Part shown: positions 29,919 to 37,428 of the stretch, piece after piece
Position numbering within the stretch: the stretch's first letter is position 1
Layout: every line of letters begins with the position of its first letter
From: Paeniroseomonas aquatica
GTDB lineage: Bacteria; Pseudomonadota; Alphaproteobacteria; Acetobacterales; Acetobacteraceae
Length of the DNA stretch: 37,671 nt
Direction of reading: 5' to 3'
Assembly: GCF_030409335.1 (NCBI RefSeq)
Contig: NZ_JAUFPN010000108.1
Coordinates: 63,848-101,518, forward strand
The notes under the pieces: model-generated
Seen by the model: the letters and a program-made list of their open reading frames with translations, nothing else
What the model was told of the DNA's origin: nothing
Databases searched by the model: none
Program-made: the position numbers and the translations under genes

Positions 29919-31021
29919 CGGGGTCCGATGACCGGAGGGCGCAGGCGAAGCCGAGCACCGAAGGTCTGGATCGGGGCCAGGCCTTGCCGATTGCGCTGCT
30001 CGTGCCGGCGCCCTTCGGGACCATCTCCGGCGGCTACGGCTACGACCGGCGGCTGGTGGAGGGCTTCCGGGCGCTGGGCCAGGAGGTGACGGTCGTCGAG
30101 CTGGCGGGGCGGCATCCGCTGCCGGATGCGGCGGCGCTGGCGGCGGCGCGGGCGGCGCTGGACGGGGTGCCGGCGGGGGCGCGGATCATCCTCGACGGGC
30201 TGGGCCTGCCGGCCTTCGCGCCGCTGGCCGATGCGCTGGTCGCCCGCCGGGCGGTGGCGCTGATCCATCATCCGACGGCGATGGAGGCCGGGATCGGCGC
30301 CGATGCTGCGGCGGCGCTGCGGGCGACGGAGGCGGCGATGTTTCCGCGGCTGGCGCGGCTGGTGGTCTCCTCCGCCACGACGGGGCGGGAGCTGACGGCG
30401 GAATTCGGCGTGGCGCCGGAGCGGATCGGCGTGGTGGAGCCGGGGACCGACCCCGCGCCGCGGGCCCGCGGCTCGGGCGGGCCGGGCGTTGCCATCCTCT
30501 CGGTCGGCACGCTGATCCCGCGCAAGGGGCATGACGTGCTGCTGAAGGCCCTGGCGCGGCTGACCGATATCGACTGGACCCTGACCATCGCCGGCGCGGC
30601 GCGCGACGCGGTCTATGCCGATGGGCTGGCCGCGCTGGTGGAGGAGCTGGGGCTGGCGCAGCGGGTGCGCTTCGCCGGGGAGGTCTCCGGCGCGGCGCTC
30701 GAGGCGCTGTACGACCGCAGCGACGTCTTCGCCCTGGCGACCCATTGGGAGGGCTACGGCATGGCCGCGGCCGAGGCGCTGGCGCGCGGCCTGCCGGTCG
30801 CCGTCACCGCCGGCGGGGCGATCGCCGAGGTGGTGCCGGTCGAGGCCGGCTGCGTCTCGCCGCCCGGCGACGTCATGCTGCTGGCGCGGGCGATGCGGCG
30901 GGTGCTGTACGATGGCGGGATGCGCGCCGAGATGGCCGAGGCGGCCTGGGCGGCGGGGCAGCGGCTGCCGCGCTGGAGCGACCGGGCCGCGGCCTTCCTC
31001 GATGCGCTGGAGCAGGCCTGA
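29915..31021 (+). CDS. GT4-family glycosyltransferase
   Basis: A 368-residue retaining GT-B glycosyltransferase. The N-terminal domain starts PIALLVPAPFGTISGGYGYDRRLVEGF (about residues 25-51) with the acceptor-side glycine-rich turn. The C-terminal donor domain begins at AILSVGTLIPRKGHDVLLKAL (near 190). The nucleotide-sugar signature WEGYGMAAAEALARGLPV (near 275) has the E-x7-E motif. It would transfer a sugar from NDP-sugar or UDP/GDP donor; in this operon the acceptor is probably the small molecule made by the preceding enzymes, not lipid or polysaccharide. The start GTG at 29915 overlaps the PTPS-like stop; TTG 29984 just before the fold is an alternative. The stop overlaps the methyltransferase ATG by one base. 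Confidence 0.87.
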   Translation: MTGSDDRRAQAKPSTEGLDRGQALPIALLVPAPFGTISGGYGYDRRLVEGFRALGQEVTVVELAGRHPLPDAAALAAARAALDGVPAGARIILDGLGLPAFAPLADALVARRAVALIHHPTAMEAGIGADAAAALRATEAAMFPRLARLVVSSATTGRELTAEFGVAPERIGVVEPGTDPAPRARGSGGPGVAILSVGTLIPRKGHDVLLKALARLTDIDWTLTIAGAARDAVYADGLAALVEELGLAQRVRFAGEVSGAALEALYDRSDVFALATHWEGYGMAAAEALARGLPVAVTAGGAIAEVVPVEAGCVSPPGDVMLLARAMRRVLYDGGMRAEMAEAAWAAGQRLPRWSDRAAAFLDALEQA

Positions 31022-31920
31022 TGGCGGAGGAATTCGCGCTCGACTGGCTGGACCTGCGCGAGCCCTTCGATGCCATGGCGCGCGACACCGACCTTGCCGA
31101 TGCGCTGCTGGCGCGGCTGCCGGCGCGGCCGCGCTTCCTCGACCTCGGCGCCGGGACCGGCAGCCTGCTGCGCTTCCTGGCGCCGCGGCTGGGCCGGGCG
31201 CAGGTCTGGACCCTGGTGGACGCGGACCGCGAATTGCTGGAGGCGGCCTTCGACACCATCGCCGACCGCAGCGAGGCCATCGGCTACAAGGTGACCGTGC
31301 CGAACCGCCGCACCCTGCTGGTGCATGCCCCGGGCGGCGCCTGGCGGGTGGAGACGCTGGTCGCCGACCTGGCCGAGGCGCCGCGCGGGCTGCCGCTGCA
31401 CAGCGTGGACGCGGTGGTGTCCTCGGCGCTCTGCGACCTGGTCTCGCGGGACTGGGTCGGGCGGCTGGCGGCGGCGCTGCGGGTACCCTTCTACGCCGCG
31501 CTCTGCGTCACCGGGCGGGATCGCTTCACCCCGCCGCACCCGGCCGACCGGGTGGTGGCCGACGGCTTCCGCCGCGACCAGGGGCGGGACAAGGGCTTCG
31601 GCGGGGTGGCGCTGGGCGACCGGGCGCCGGCGGCGATCGCCGAGGCCTTCGGGGCGCGCGGCTTCGCGGTCAGCAGCGCGCCGAGCGACTGGGACGTCCG
31701 CAGCCGCGGCGCCATGCCGATGCCGGGGCTGCACGAGGCGGCCTCGCGCTTCCTGAGCGAGCTGGTGATGGGCCATGCCGAGGCGGCGCAGCGGCAGGAC
31801 CGGCGCGGCGACCAGCGGATCGGCGCCTGGCTGGAGGCGCGGCTGGAGCAGGTCGCGGCGCGGCGGCTGGCGGCACGGATCGGCCACCGCGACGTGCTGG
31901 CGCTGCCCCGGAGGACATAG
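31021..31920 (+). CDS. Class I SAM-dependent methyltransferase
   Basis: A 299-residue methyltransferase. Motif I FLDLGAGTGSLLRFLAP is near residues 39-55, and the acidic loop LVDADRELLEAAF is near 66-78. A variable cap and C-terminal helices (about 240-295) follow. The family name of the substrate cannot be read from the sequence. It closes the five-gene operon: its ATG overlaps the glycosyltransferase stop (TGATG). The likely role is methylation of the glycosylated product or of an earlier intermediate. Downstream the reading frame stops at 31918-31920 and the frameshifted GNAT remnant begins at once in the same frame. Confidence 0.87.
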   Translation: MAEEFALDWLDLREPFDAMARDTDLADALLARLPARPRFLDLGAGTGSLLRFLAPRLGRAQVWTLVDADRELLEAAFDTIADRSEAIGYKVTVPNRRTLLVHAPGGAWRVETLVADLAEAPRGLPLHSVDAVVSSALCDLVSRDWVGRLAAALRVPFYAALCVTGRDRFTPPHPADRVVADGFRRDQGRDKGFGGVALGDRAPAAIAEAFGARGFAVSSAPSDWDVRSRGAMPMPGLHEAASRFLSELVMGHAEAAQRQDRRGDQRIGAWLEARLEQVAARRLAARIGHRDVLALPRRT

Positions 31921-32360
31921 GCGGAGCTACCACCGGGGCCGACCCTCTCCATCGAGGGCGAGCCGGCCAGCGCGGATGTCGAGGCGCTGCCGGATGGGCT
32001 GGAGGCCTTCAACGAACGGCGATGGCCGGGGCACCCGCCCTGGGAGCCGCTGGCGCTGCTGGTCGGGCGCGGCGGCACGGTGCCGGGTGGTCCGTCGGGG
32101 AGGGCTATGCCGGCTGGGTCTTCATCCGCTGCTTCCGGCCGGATGAGAGCATCCGCCGGCTCGGCCCCGGGCGGCAGGTGATCGCCGCGGCCGGGCAGCG
32201 GGCGCGGGAGCGTGGCTGCCACGGCATCTGCGTGGATACCTTCAGCATCCAGGCGCCGGCGTTCTGCCGGACGCAGGGCCATGGGGAATTCGGCCGGCGG
32301 CCCTATCCGCCGGAGGGGGAGCGGATCTGGCCGCGGAAGATGCTCCGGCACGGCGGCTGA
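31921..32360 (+). pseudogene. Frameshifted GNAT-family N-acetyltransferase remnant
   Basis: The conceptual protein is split between two frames. The N-terminal part, in the frame directly following the methyltransferase stop, reads LSIEGEPASADVEALPDGLEAFN. It reaches LALLVGRGGTV at about 32075. The rest lies in the next frame as SVGEGYAGWVFIRCFRPDESI, then ERGCHGICVDTFSIQAPAFCR, ending at the TGA at 32358. The join is near 32085-32105. No start codon precedes the first part. The acetyl-CoA loop is degenerate (RRLGPGRQV in place of R/Q-x-x-G-x-G/A). It looks like a GNAT gene that lost its start and suffered a one- or two-base indel. Confidence 0.7.
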
Positions 32361-33612
32361 GCAGCAGGACCAGCAGGGCGGCGAGCTGGACCGCGGCGGC
32401 CAGGGCGTAGAGCGCCGGGGCGCTGCCGCCCGGCAGGCCGGGCGCCGGCGGCAGCAGGTCCCGCAGCGCGCCGAAGGCCAGCGGGGCGAAGGCATAGGCG
32501 GCCTGGCTGCAGGCGGTGACCAGGGCGACCACCCGGCCGGTCTCGGCCGCGGCGAAATCCTGCTGCGCGATCAGCGGCGGCAGCGAGGTGGTATTGCCCA
32601 GCCCCAGGCCGAACAGCGCCACGCCGAGCACCAGCAGCGGCACCGCCTCGCCGCCGGCGGCCAGCAGCGCCAGCGAGCCGGCCGCCTGCAGCCCGTAGTT
32701 CCCCGCCGCGACCAGCCGGCGATCGGCTGCGGCGGGCAGCAGCCAGCCGAGCAGCGAGCGGCCCAGGATGGCGAAGGCGGTCGCCAGCCCGGCCAGCACC
32801 CCGGCGCCGCCGGCCCCCAGCACCGGGGTCAGCAGCGAGAAGAGATGCGCGATGAGGCCGATCTGGGCGAAGAGGCCGAGGCTGCTGGCCAGCGCCAGGC
32901 TGCGGAAGCGCCGGTCGCCCCGGAGGCGGAGGCGGGGCGCGGCGGGCGGCACCGGCGCCGGGGCGGCGTCGCCATCCGGGTGCAGGCCCAGGGCGGCCGG
33001 GCCATCGCGGAAATGGCGGCCGGCGAGCAGCCAGAGCGTGGCGACCATCGCCAGCCCGACCAGCCCGGCGGCGCCGGCGAAGCCGATGCCGGCGATCAGC
33101 GCGACCCAGAGCGGCGAGAAGACGACGCCGCCGATGCTGGCGCCGTTGTAGGCGAGCGACAGCGCGGCCGGCCGCCGGCGGCTGAACCAGGGGGAGACGA
33201 TCGCATTGATCGCCGCCGCGCCGGTCGCCGCCCAGCCGGCGCCGCTGACCAGCGTCGCGGCGAAGAGCTGCCAGGGCTCGGCGGCCAGCGCCCAGCCGAG
33301 CATGCCGAGCGCCGTCGCCAGCGCCCCGGCCCGGGTGACGGCGACGAGGCCGAAGCGCCGGTGCAGCCGGGCGAGGTCGGCGACGACGACGGCGCCGAAC
33401 AGGAAATGGCAGGTCACCGCCGCCGAGACGAGGGAGACCGGCCAGCCGCGCGAGGCCTGCACCGCCTGGAGGAAGATCGGCGGGCCGTAGAAGCCGACGC
33501 CCCAGCCGAAGACGGCGACGACGAAGGCGGCCCAGGCGACCTGCCAGCCGGGGAAGCGGGCGGGGAGGCGGCCAGGGAGGCGGTCGGGGGCTGGCGGGGT
33601 CGGATCGGTCAT
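32242..33612 (-). CDS. MFS transporter, tail overlapping the GNAT remnant
   Basis: A 456-residue major facilitator with about 12 hydrophobic segments, in the range of oxalate/formate-antiporter-like MFS proteins. The first span is WQVAWAAFVVAVFGWGVGFYG (near 24-44). The loop-2/3-like motif HRRFGLVAVTRAGALATALGM follows near 85. The middle loop (about 205-225) is Pro-rich and cytosolic. The last span ends AAAVQLAALLVLLLSRRAG near 415. About 40 disordered residues follow and are translated antisense through the last 119 bp of the GNAT remnant. That tail lacks hydrophobic or conserved features, suggesting that the original stop was lost or that a deletion joined the genes. ATG 33612 is the first of the domain. 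Substrate unknown. Confidence 0.82.
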   Translation of the reverse strand: MTDPTPPAPDRLPGRLPARFPGWQVAWAAFVVAVFGWGVGFYGPPIFLQAVQASRGWPVSLVSAAVTCHFLFGAVVVADLARLHRRFGLVAVTRAGALATALGMLGWALAAEPWQLFAATLVSGAGWAATGAAAINAIVSPWFSRRRPAALSLAYNGASIGGVVFSPLWVALIAGIGFAGAAGLVGLAMVATLWLLAGRHFRDGPAALGLHPDGDAAPAPVPPAAPRLRLRGDRRFRSLALASSLGLFAQIGLIAHLFSLLTPVLGAGGAGVLAGLATAFAILGRSLLGWLLPAAADRRLVAAGNYGLQAAGSLALLAAGGEAVPLLVLGVALFGLGLGNTTSLPPLIAQQDFAAAETGRVVALVTACSQAAYAFAPLAFGALRDLLPPAPGLPGGSAPALYALAAAVQLAALLVLLLSRRAGASSAARSAPPPADRAAGRIPHGPASGRTPAPGC

Positions 33613-33688
33613 GCGGCCTCCGGCGGTGCGGGCGAGGCGCAGGCTTAGCCGCGCCGGCGCGGCGGATGCTGCGGCGGCGGCCGAAGCG

Positions 33689-33962
33689 TCAGCCCTCCGG
33701 CACCGAGGCGACCGCCTCGACCTCGAGTGCGCAATCCATCGGGGTGCGGGCGGGCAGGGCCGCCTGGCTGGTGAGAGGCAGCGGCGGTCGGTGCGGTCGA
33801 ATTCCTCCCGCGGGCGCTGGTCGCGCAGCCGGACGATGACCTTCGGCAGGCAGTCCATGTCGGACCCCGCCGCCGCCAGCCGCTTGTCGCCGTGCCGGAC
33901 GCGGAGGTCGAAGGGCCCGCCGGTTTCCCGGAATCCCCCGCCTGGATGATTCGCTTGTCCAT
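33689..33962 (-). pseudogene. RidA (YjgF/UK114)-family gene remnant with several frameshifts
   Basis: Pieces of a RidA-like protein occur in order on the minus strand in all three frames: MDKRIIQAG from the ATG at 33962, then GGFRETGGPFDLRVRHGD, then AAGSDMDCLPKVIVRLRDQR and PREEFDRTD, then LTSQAALPARTPMDCALEVE ending VASVPEG and a stop at 33689-33691. The last piece holds the usual ART..MDCALEVEA ending of the family. At least two frame changes and an internal loss between RHGD and AAGSDM make it non-functional. RidA hydrolyses reactive enamines/imines. It sits upstream of the MFS gene on the same strand, probably a former operon partner. Confidence 0.72.
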
Positions 33963-34139
33963 GGAATCCCCCGGCCCCACCCTGTACGGGGATCAGCCTC
34001 GCCGCAAGGACGGGGAAGGACGATGCCGGACCGGCGGGTGAACCGCGGCGCCCCGGATGTGCTTCTGCCGCAGGCGCTTGACCGCGCGACCCACCCGGGG
34101 GACGACCCTCGCCGGGCCGCCGCAACAAGGGAGAGAACC

Positions 34140-35417
34140 ATGCCATTGCTCGGCTGCATCGCCGACGACTTCACGGGCGCCACCGACCTGGCGAATACGC
34201 TGGTCAAGGGCGGCATGACCGCCGTGCAGGTGATCGGCGTGCCCACGGGGCCCTTGCCGGAGGCGGATGCGATCATCGTCGCGCTGAAGTCCCGCACCTC
34301 CCCGGCGCGGGAGGCGGTGGCCGAGAGCCTGGCCGCCTGCGAGGCGCTGCTGGCGGCCGGCGCGAAGCAGATCTTCTTCAAGTACTGCTCCACCTTCGAC
34401 AGCACCGAGGCGGGGAACATCGGGCCGGTGGCGGATGCGCTGGTCCAGCGGCTCGGCTGCGGCTTCGCCATCGCCAACCCGGCCTTCCCGACCAACGGCC
34501 GGACCGTCTTCCAGGGGCATCTCTTCGTCGGCGACAAGCTGCTGAACGAAAGCGGGATGGAGAACCACCCGCTGACGCCGATGAAGGATGCCAACCTGGT
34601 GCGCGTGCTGGGCCGGCAGACCGGCGGCACGGTGAAGCTGATCCCCTTCGCGGTGGTCGAGCAGGGCGTGACCATCCTGCGCCACACTATGACCGGCCTC
34701 AAGGAAAGCGGCTGGCGCTACGCCATCGTCGATGCCGTCACCGACGCGCACCTGCTGGCGATCGGCGAGGCGGTGGCCGACCATGCGCTGGTCACCGGCG
34801 GCTCGGGCGTGGCGATGGGGCTGCCGGCGAACTTCCGCGCCAAGGGGCTGCTGCCGGACCGTGGCGAGGCGGCCGCCGCCCTGCCGCCGATGGCCGGGCC
34901 GGCGGCGGTGCTGGCCGGCTCCTGCTCGCGCGCGACCATGGGGCAGATCGGCTATGCCCGGGACCACGCCCATACGCTGGAGCTCGACGTGCTGGCGACG
35001 CCCGACGCGGCGGCGCTGCAGGCCGAGGCGCTGGCCTGGGCCGAGGGCAAGCTGGGCGACGCGCCCATCGTCATCGCGGCCTCGGCGCCGCCGGAGAAGG
35101 TGGCGGCCCTGCAGCGGAAGCTGGGGCGCGAAGCGGCGGGCGCCCTGGTCGAGGATACGCTCGCCGGCATCGCCGCGGCGCTGGTGGCGCGCGGGGTGAC
35201 GCGGCTGGTGGTCGCCGGCGGCGAGACCTCGGGCGCCGTCGTCTCGCGGCTCGGCGTCACGGCGTTGCGGATCGGGCCGGAAATCGACCCGGGCGTGCCC
35301 TGGACCTATGCCGAGTCCGGCTCCGCCGGGGGTGCGGAGCATCCCGGGCTGCACCTCGCGCTGAAGTCCGGCAACTTCGGCGCGCGCGACTTTTTCCTGA
35401 AGGCCTTCGGCGTATGA
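34140..35417 (+). CDS. otnK: 3-oxo-tetronate kinase OtnK (four-carbon acid sugar kinase family)
   Basis: A 425-residue kinase of the DUF1537/four-carbon acid sugar kinase family. It phosphorylates 3-oxo-tetronate (L-threonate- or D-erythronate-derived) at O4 with ATP. The N-terminal domain opens MPLLGCIADDFTGATDLANT (residues 1-20), the diagnostic DDFTG substrate site. KQIFFKYCSTFDSTEAGNIG (near 79) and NPAFPTNGRTVFQGHLFV (near 117) follow. The nucleotide domain ends with LVVAGGETSGAVVSRLGV (near 358) and the terminal LKSGNFG. The ATG at 34140 has GGGAGAG upstream; an in-frame ATG 39 codons earlier gives no family match. The otnC start overlaps the stop by four bases. The dehydrogenase that would form the substrate is not in the window. 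Confidence 0.92.
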   Translation: MPLLGCIADDFTGATDLANTLVKGGMTAVQVIGVPTGPLPEADAIIVALKSRTSPAREAVAESLAACEALLAAGAKQIFFKYCSTFDSTEAGNIGPVADALVQRLGCGFAIANPAFPTNGRTVFQGHLFVGDKLLNESGMENHPLTPMKDANLVRVLGRQTGGTVKLIPFAVVEQGVTILRHTMTGLKESGWRYAIVDAVTDAHLLAIGEAVADHALVTGGSGVAMGLPANFRAKGLLPDRGEAAAALPPMAGPAAVLAGSCSRATMGQIGYARDHAHTLELDVLATPDAAALQAEALAWAEGKLGDAPIVIAASAPPEKVAALQRKLGREAAGALVEDTLAGIAAALVARGVTRLVVAGGETSGAVVSRLGVTALRIGPEIDPGVPWTYAESGSAGGAEHPGLHLALKSGNFGARDFFLKAFGV

Positions 35418-36049
35418 GCGCCGAGGCGGATCTCCGCGAGGCGATCGCGGCGCATGGGCGGCTGCTGTTCGGCCGGGGATTCTCGGTCGGCTCGGCCGGG
35501 AACATCAGCGTGCGGCTGGAGGATGGCTTCCTCATCACCCCGACCAACTCCTGCCTCGGCCGGCTGGATCCGGCGCGGATCAGCAAGCTGGACGGGCAGT
35601 ACCGGCACGTCTCGGGTGATGCGCCCTCGAAGGAGGTCTTCATGCACCGCGCCTTCCTGGCGACGCGGCCGGAAGCGGGGGCGGTGGTGCACCTGCACTC
35701 GACCCATGCGACCGCGATCGCCTGCCTCGCCGCGCCGGGCGAGGCGGCGCCGATCCCGCCGCTGACGCCCTATTTCGTCATGCGGGTCGGCCGCAGCCTG
35801 CCGGTGGTGCGCTACTACCGGCCGGGCGACGCGGCGATGGAGCCGGCGATCGCCGCCGCGGCGAAGGATGCCCGCGCCGTGCTGCTGGCGAACCACGGGC
35901 CGGTGGTCTCCGGCCGGACCCTCGACGACGCGGTCTATGCGGCGGAGGAGCTGGAGGAGGCGGCGAAGCTGGCGCTGCTGCTGCGCGGCCAGCCGGCCCG
36001 CACCCTGACGCCCGCCGAAGTGGACGACCTGCTCGGCACCTTCGGCTGA
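35414..36049 (+). CDS. otnC: 3-oxo-tetronate 4-phosphate decarboxylase OtnC (class II aldolase fold)
   Basis: A 211-residue class II aldolase/adducin-type lyase, cytoplasmic and metal-dependent. It should act directly after OtnK, decarboxylating 3-oxo-tetronate 4-phosphate to dihydroxyacetone phosphate. Seen are FSVGSAGNISVRLEDGFLITP (about 23-43, phosphate-binding), DAPSKEVFMHRAFLATRP (catalytic Glu near 73), the zinc motif VVHLHSTHATAIAC (two His near 92-97) and the third zinc His in LLANHGPVVSG near 157. The ATGA overlap with otnK shows a coupled pair. An L-fuculose-phosphate-aldolase role is less likely because of the kinase neighbour. Length matches the OtnC family. Confidence 0.9.
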   Translation: MSAEADLREAIAAHGRLLFGRGFSVGSAGNISVRLEDGFLITPTNSCLGRLDPARISKLDGQYRHVSGDAPSKEVFMHRAFLATRPEAGAVVHLHSTHATAIACLAAPGEAAPIPPLTPYFVMRVGRSLPVVRYYRPGDAAMEPAIAAAAKDARAVLLANHGPVVSGRTLDDAVYAAEELEEAAKLALLLRGQPARTLTPAEVDDLLGTFG

Positions 36050-36068
36050 GCCGGACAGGAGACATCGC

Positions 36069-36668
36069 ATGAGCACCGCGCCCGACCGGGAAGCCCCCGC
36101 CGCCTACCCCATCGAGGCCCTGCTGCGGCGGCGCTGGAGCCCGCGCAGCTTCACCGGGGAGGCGGTCTCCCCGGCGGCGCTGCAGAGCCTGCTGGAGGCC
36201 GCCCGCTGGGCCGCGAGCTGCAACAACGGGCAGCCCTGGCACTTCGTCATCGCCCGGCGGGAGGCGGAGCCGGCGGCCTTCGCCGGGCTGCTCGCCACGC
36301 TCTCGCCGAACAACCAGGACTGGGCGCGGCAGGCCGGGGTGCTGATGATCGCGGTGGCACGGCTGGCCTTCGCCGCCAACGGCAAGCCGAACCGGCATGC
36401 ATTGTACGATACCGGCGCGGCGGCCGCGCAGATGGCGCTGCAGGCCGGGGCGCTCGGGCTCGGGATGCACCAGATGGCGGGCTTCGACGCGGACCGCGCG
36501 CGCGCGGCCTGCGGCATCCCGGAAGGCTTCGAGCCGGTGGCGGCGATCGCCATCGGCCACGTCGGCCCGGCCGAGGCGCTGCCGGAGGCGCTGGCCGAGC
36601 GGGAGGTGGCGCCGCGGCAGCGCCGGCCGCAGGCGGAATGGGCGTTCTTCGGCGGCTGGCAGGGCTGA
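36069..36668 (+). CDS. Nitroreductase-family flavoprotein
   Basis: A 199-residue FMN-dependent nitroreductase-fold protein. The entry IEALLRRRWSPRSFTGEAVS (about 15-34) has the usual RRS.R-type FMN contacts (here RRWSPRSF). WAASCNNGQPWHFVIARR (about 47-64) and the Gly-rich segment TGAAAAQMALQAGALGLGMHQM (near 114-135) are classical. It would use NAD(P)H to reduce nitro, quinone or ene substrates; family members have very diverse roles. The C-terminal ERR/REVAPRQRRPQAEWAFFGGW ending resembles the NrfE-like small group. The start ATG 36069 has ACAGGAGA upstream. It follows otnC by 19 bp and precedes the NTF2-like gene by 5 bp, so a four-gene operon is probable. Confidence 0.88.
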   Translation: MSTAPDREAPAAYPIEALLRRRWSPRSFTGEAVSPAALQSLLEAARWAASCNNGQPWHFVIARREAEPAAFAGLLATLSPNNQDWARQAGVLMIAVARLAFAANGKPNRHALYDTGAAAAQMALQAGALGLGMHQMAGFDADRARAACGIPEGFEPVAAIAIGHVGPAEALPEALAEREVAPRQRRPQAEWAFFGGWQG

Positions 36669-36673
36669 GCGCG

Positions 36674-37273
36674 ATGCAGCAGGAGATGCTGGACCGCCTC
36701 GCCATCCGGGCGCTGGTCGAGAACTGGGCGGTCTGGCGCGACGCCGGCGACTGGGTGCGCTTCGCCACCTGCTGGCACGCGGACGGCACCATGTGCGCCA
36801 CCTGGTGCCAGGCACCGGCGGCCGAGTTCATCGCGGCCAGCAAGGCGGCCTGGGCGAAGGGCGTCTCCATCCTGCACTTCCTCGGCGGGCACAGCGCCGA
36901 TGTCGCGGGGACGCGGGCCATCGCCCAGACCAAGATGACCATCAGCCAGCGCGGGCCGGTGCATGGCGTGGTGGTGGACGTGGTCTGCACCGGGCGCTTC
37001 TACGACTTCCTCGAGCGGCGCGACGGCCGCTGGGGCGTGGTGCTGCGCCAGCCGATCTACGAGAAGGACCGCATGGACCCGGTGGACCCGGCGGCGACGC
37101 TGGCGCTGGATGCGGCGCTGCTGGCGCGCTTCCCCGCCGGCTACCGGCACCTGGCCTATCTGCAGACGCAGATCGGCTATGCGGTGAAGGCCGACATGCC
37201 GGGGCTGACGGGGCCGGAGGTGGAGGCGCTCTACGCCCGCGGCGCCCGCTGGCTGGCGGGCGAGGCGGCCTAG
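36674..37273 (+). CDS. Nuclear transport factor 2/SnoaL-like protein
   Basis: A 199-residue cone-fold protein. The N-terminal helix QEMLDRLAIRALVENWAVWRD (about 3-23), the strand WHADGTMCATWCQAPAAEFIA (near 36-56) and later MTISQRGPVHGVVVDVVCTGRFYDFLERRDGRW (two blocks near 92-124) follow the SnoaL/NTF2 pattern of a small hydrophobic pocket. Family members are hydratases, isomerases, dehydratases or ligand binders; here the reaction is unknown. The His/Asp pair needed for ketosteroid-isomerase-type chemistry is not evident. ATG 36674 is chosen because it lies 5 bp after the nitroreductase stop; the ATG at 36638 inside that gene is unlikely. The neighbours suggest a role in metabolism of the same substrate set. 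Confidence 0.82.
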   Translation: MQQEMLDRLAIRALVENWAVWRDAGDWVRFATCWHADGTMCATWCQAPAAEFIAASKAAWAKGVSILHFLGGHSADVAGTRAIAQTKMTISQRGPVHGVVVDVVCTGRFYDFLERRDGRWGVVLRQPIYEKDRMDPVDPAATLALDAALLARFPAGYRHLAYLQTQIGYAVKADMPGLTGPEVEALYARGARWLAGEAA

Positions 37274-37381
37274 CGCGGTTTCCGTTCGCACCGGCTCACG
37301 GAGCCCGCCTGGCCTGCTGTTCAGGCGAGCAAGTATCTCCGGCCTGGTGAGTCCAGCGGGTCGGAGTTTGCTCCGGTCGCG

Positions 37382-37417
37382 ACGAGGGCGCCGCCCCTCG
37401 CGGGACGGCGCCCTCGT
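37382..37417. terminator. 12-bp hairpin between convergent NTF2-like and H1-like genes
   Basis: ACGAGGGCGCCG (37382-37393) pairs perfectly with CGGCGCCCTCGT (37406-37417) around a 12-base loop, followed by TTC. It lies 11 bp before the end of the minus-strand Lys/Ala-rich gene and 108 bp after the NTF2-like stop. A bidirectional terminator is likely. In 37274-37381 I see no gene. Confidence 0.7.
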
Positions 37418-37428
37418 TCAGGCGGCGA

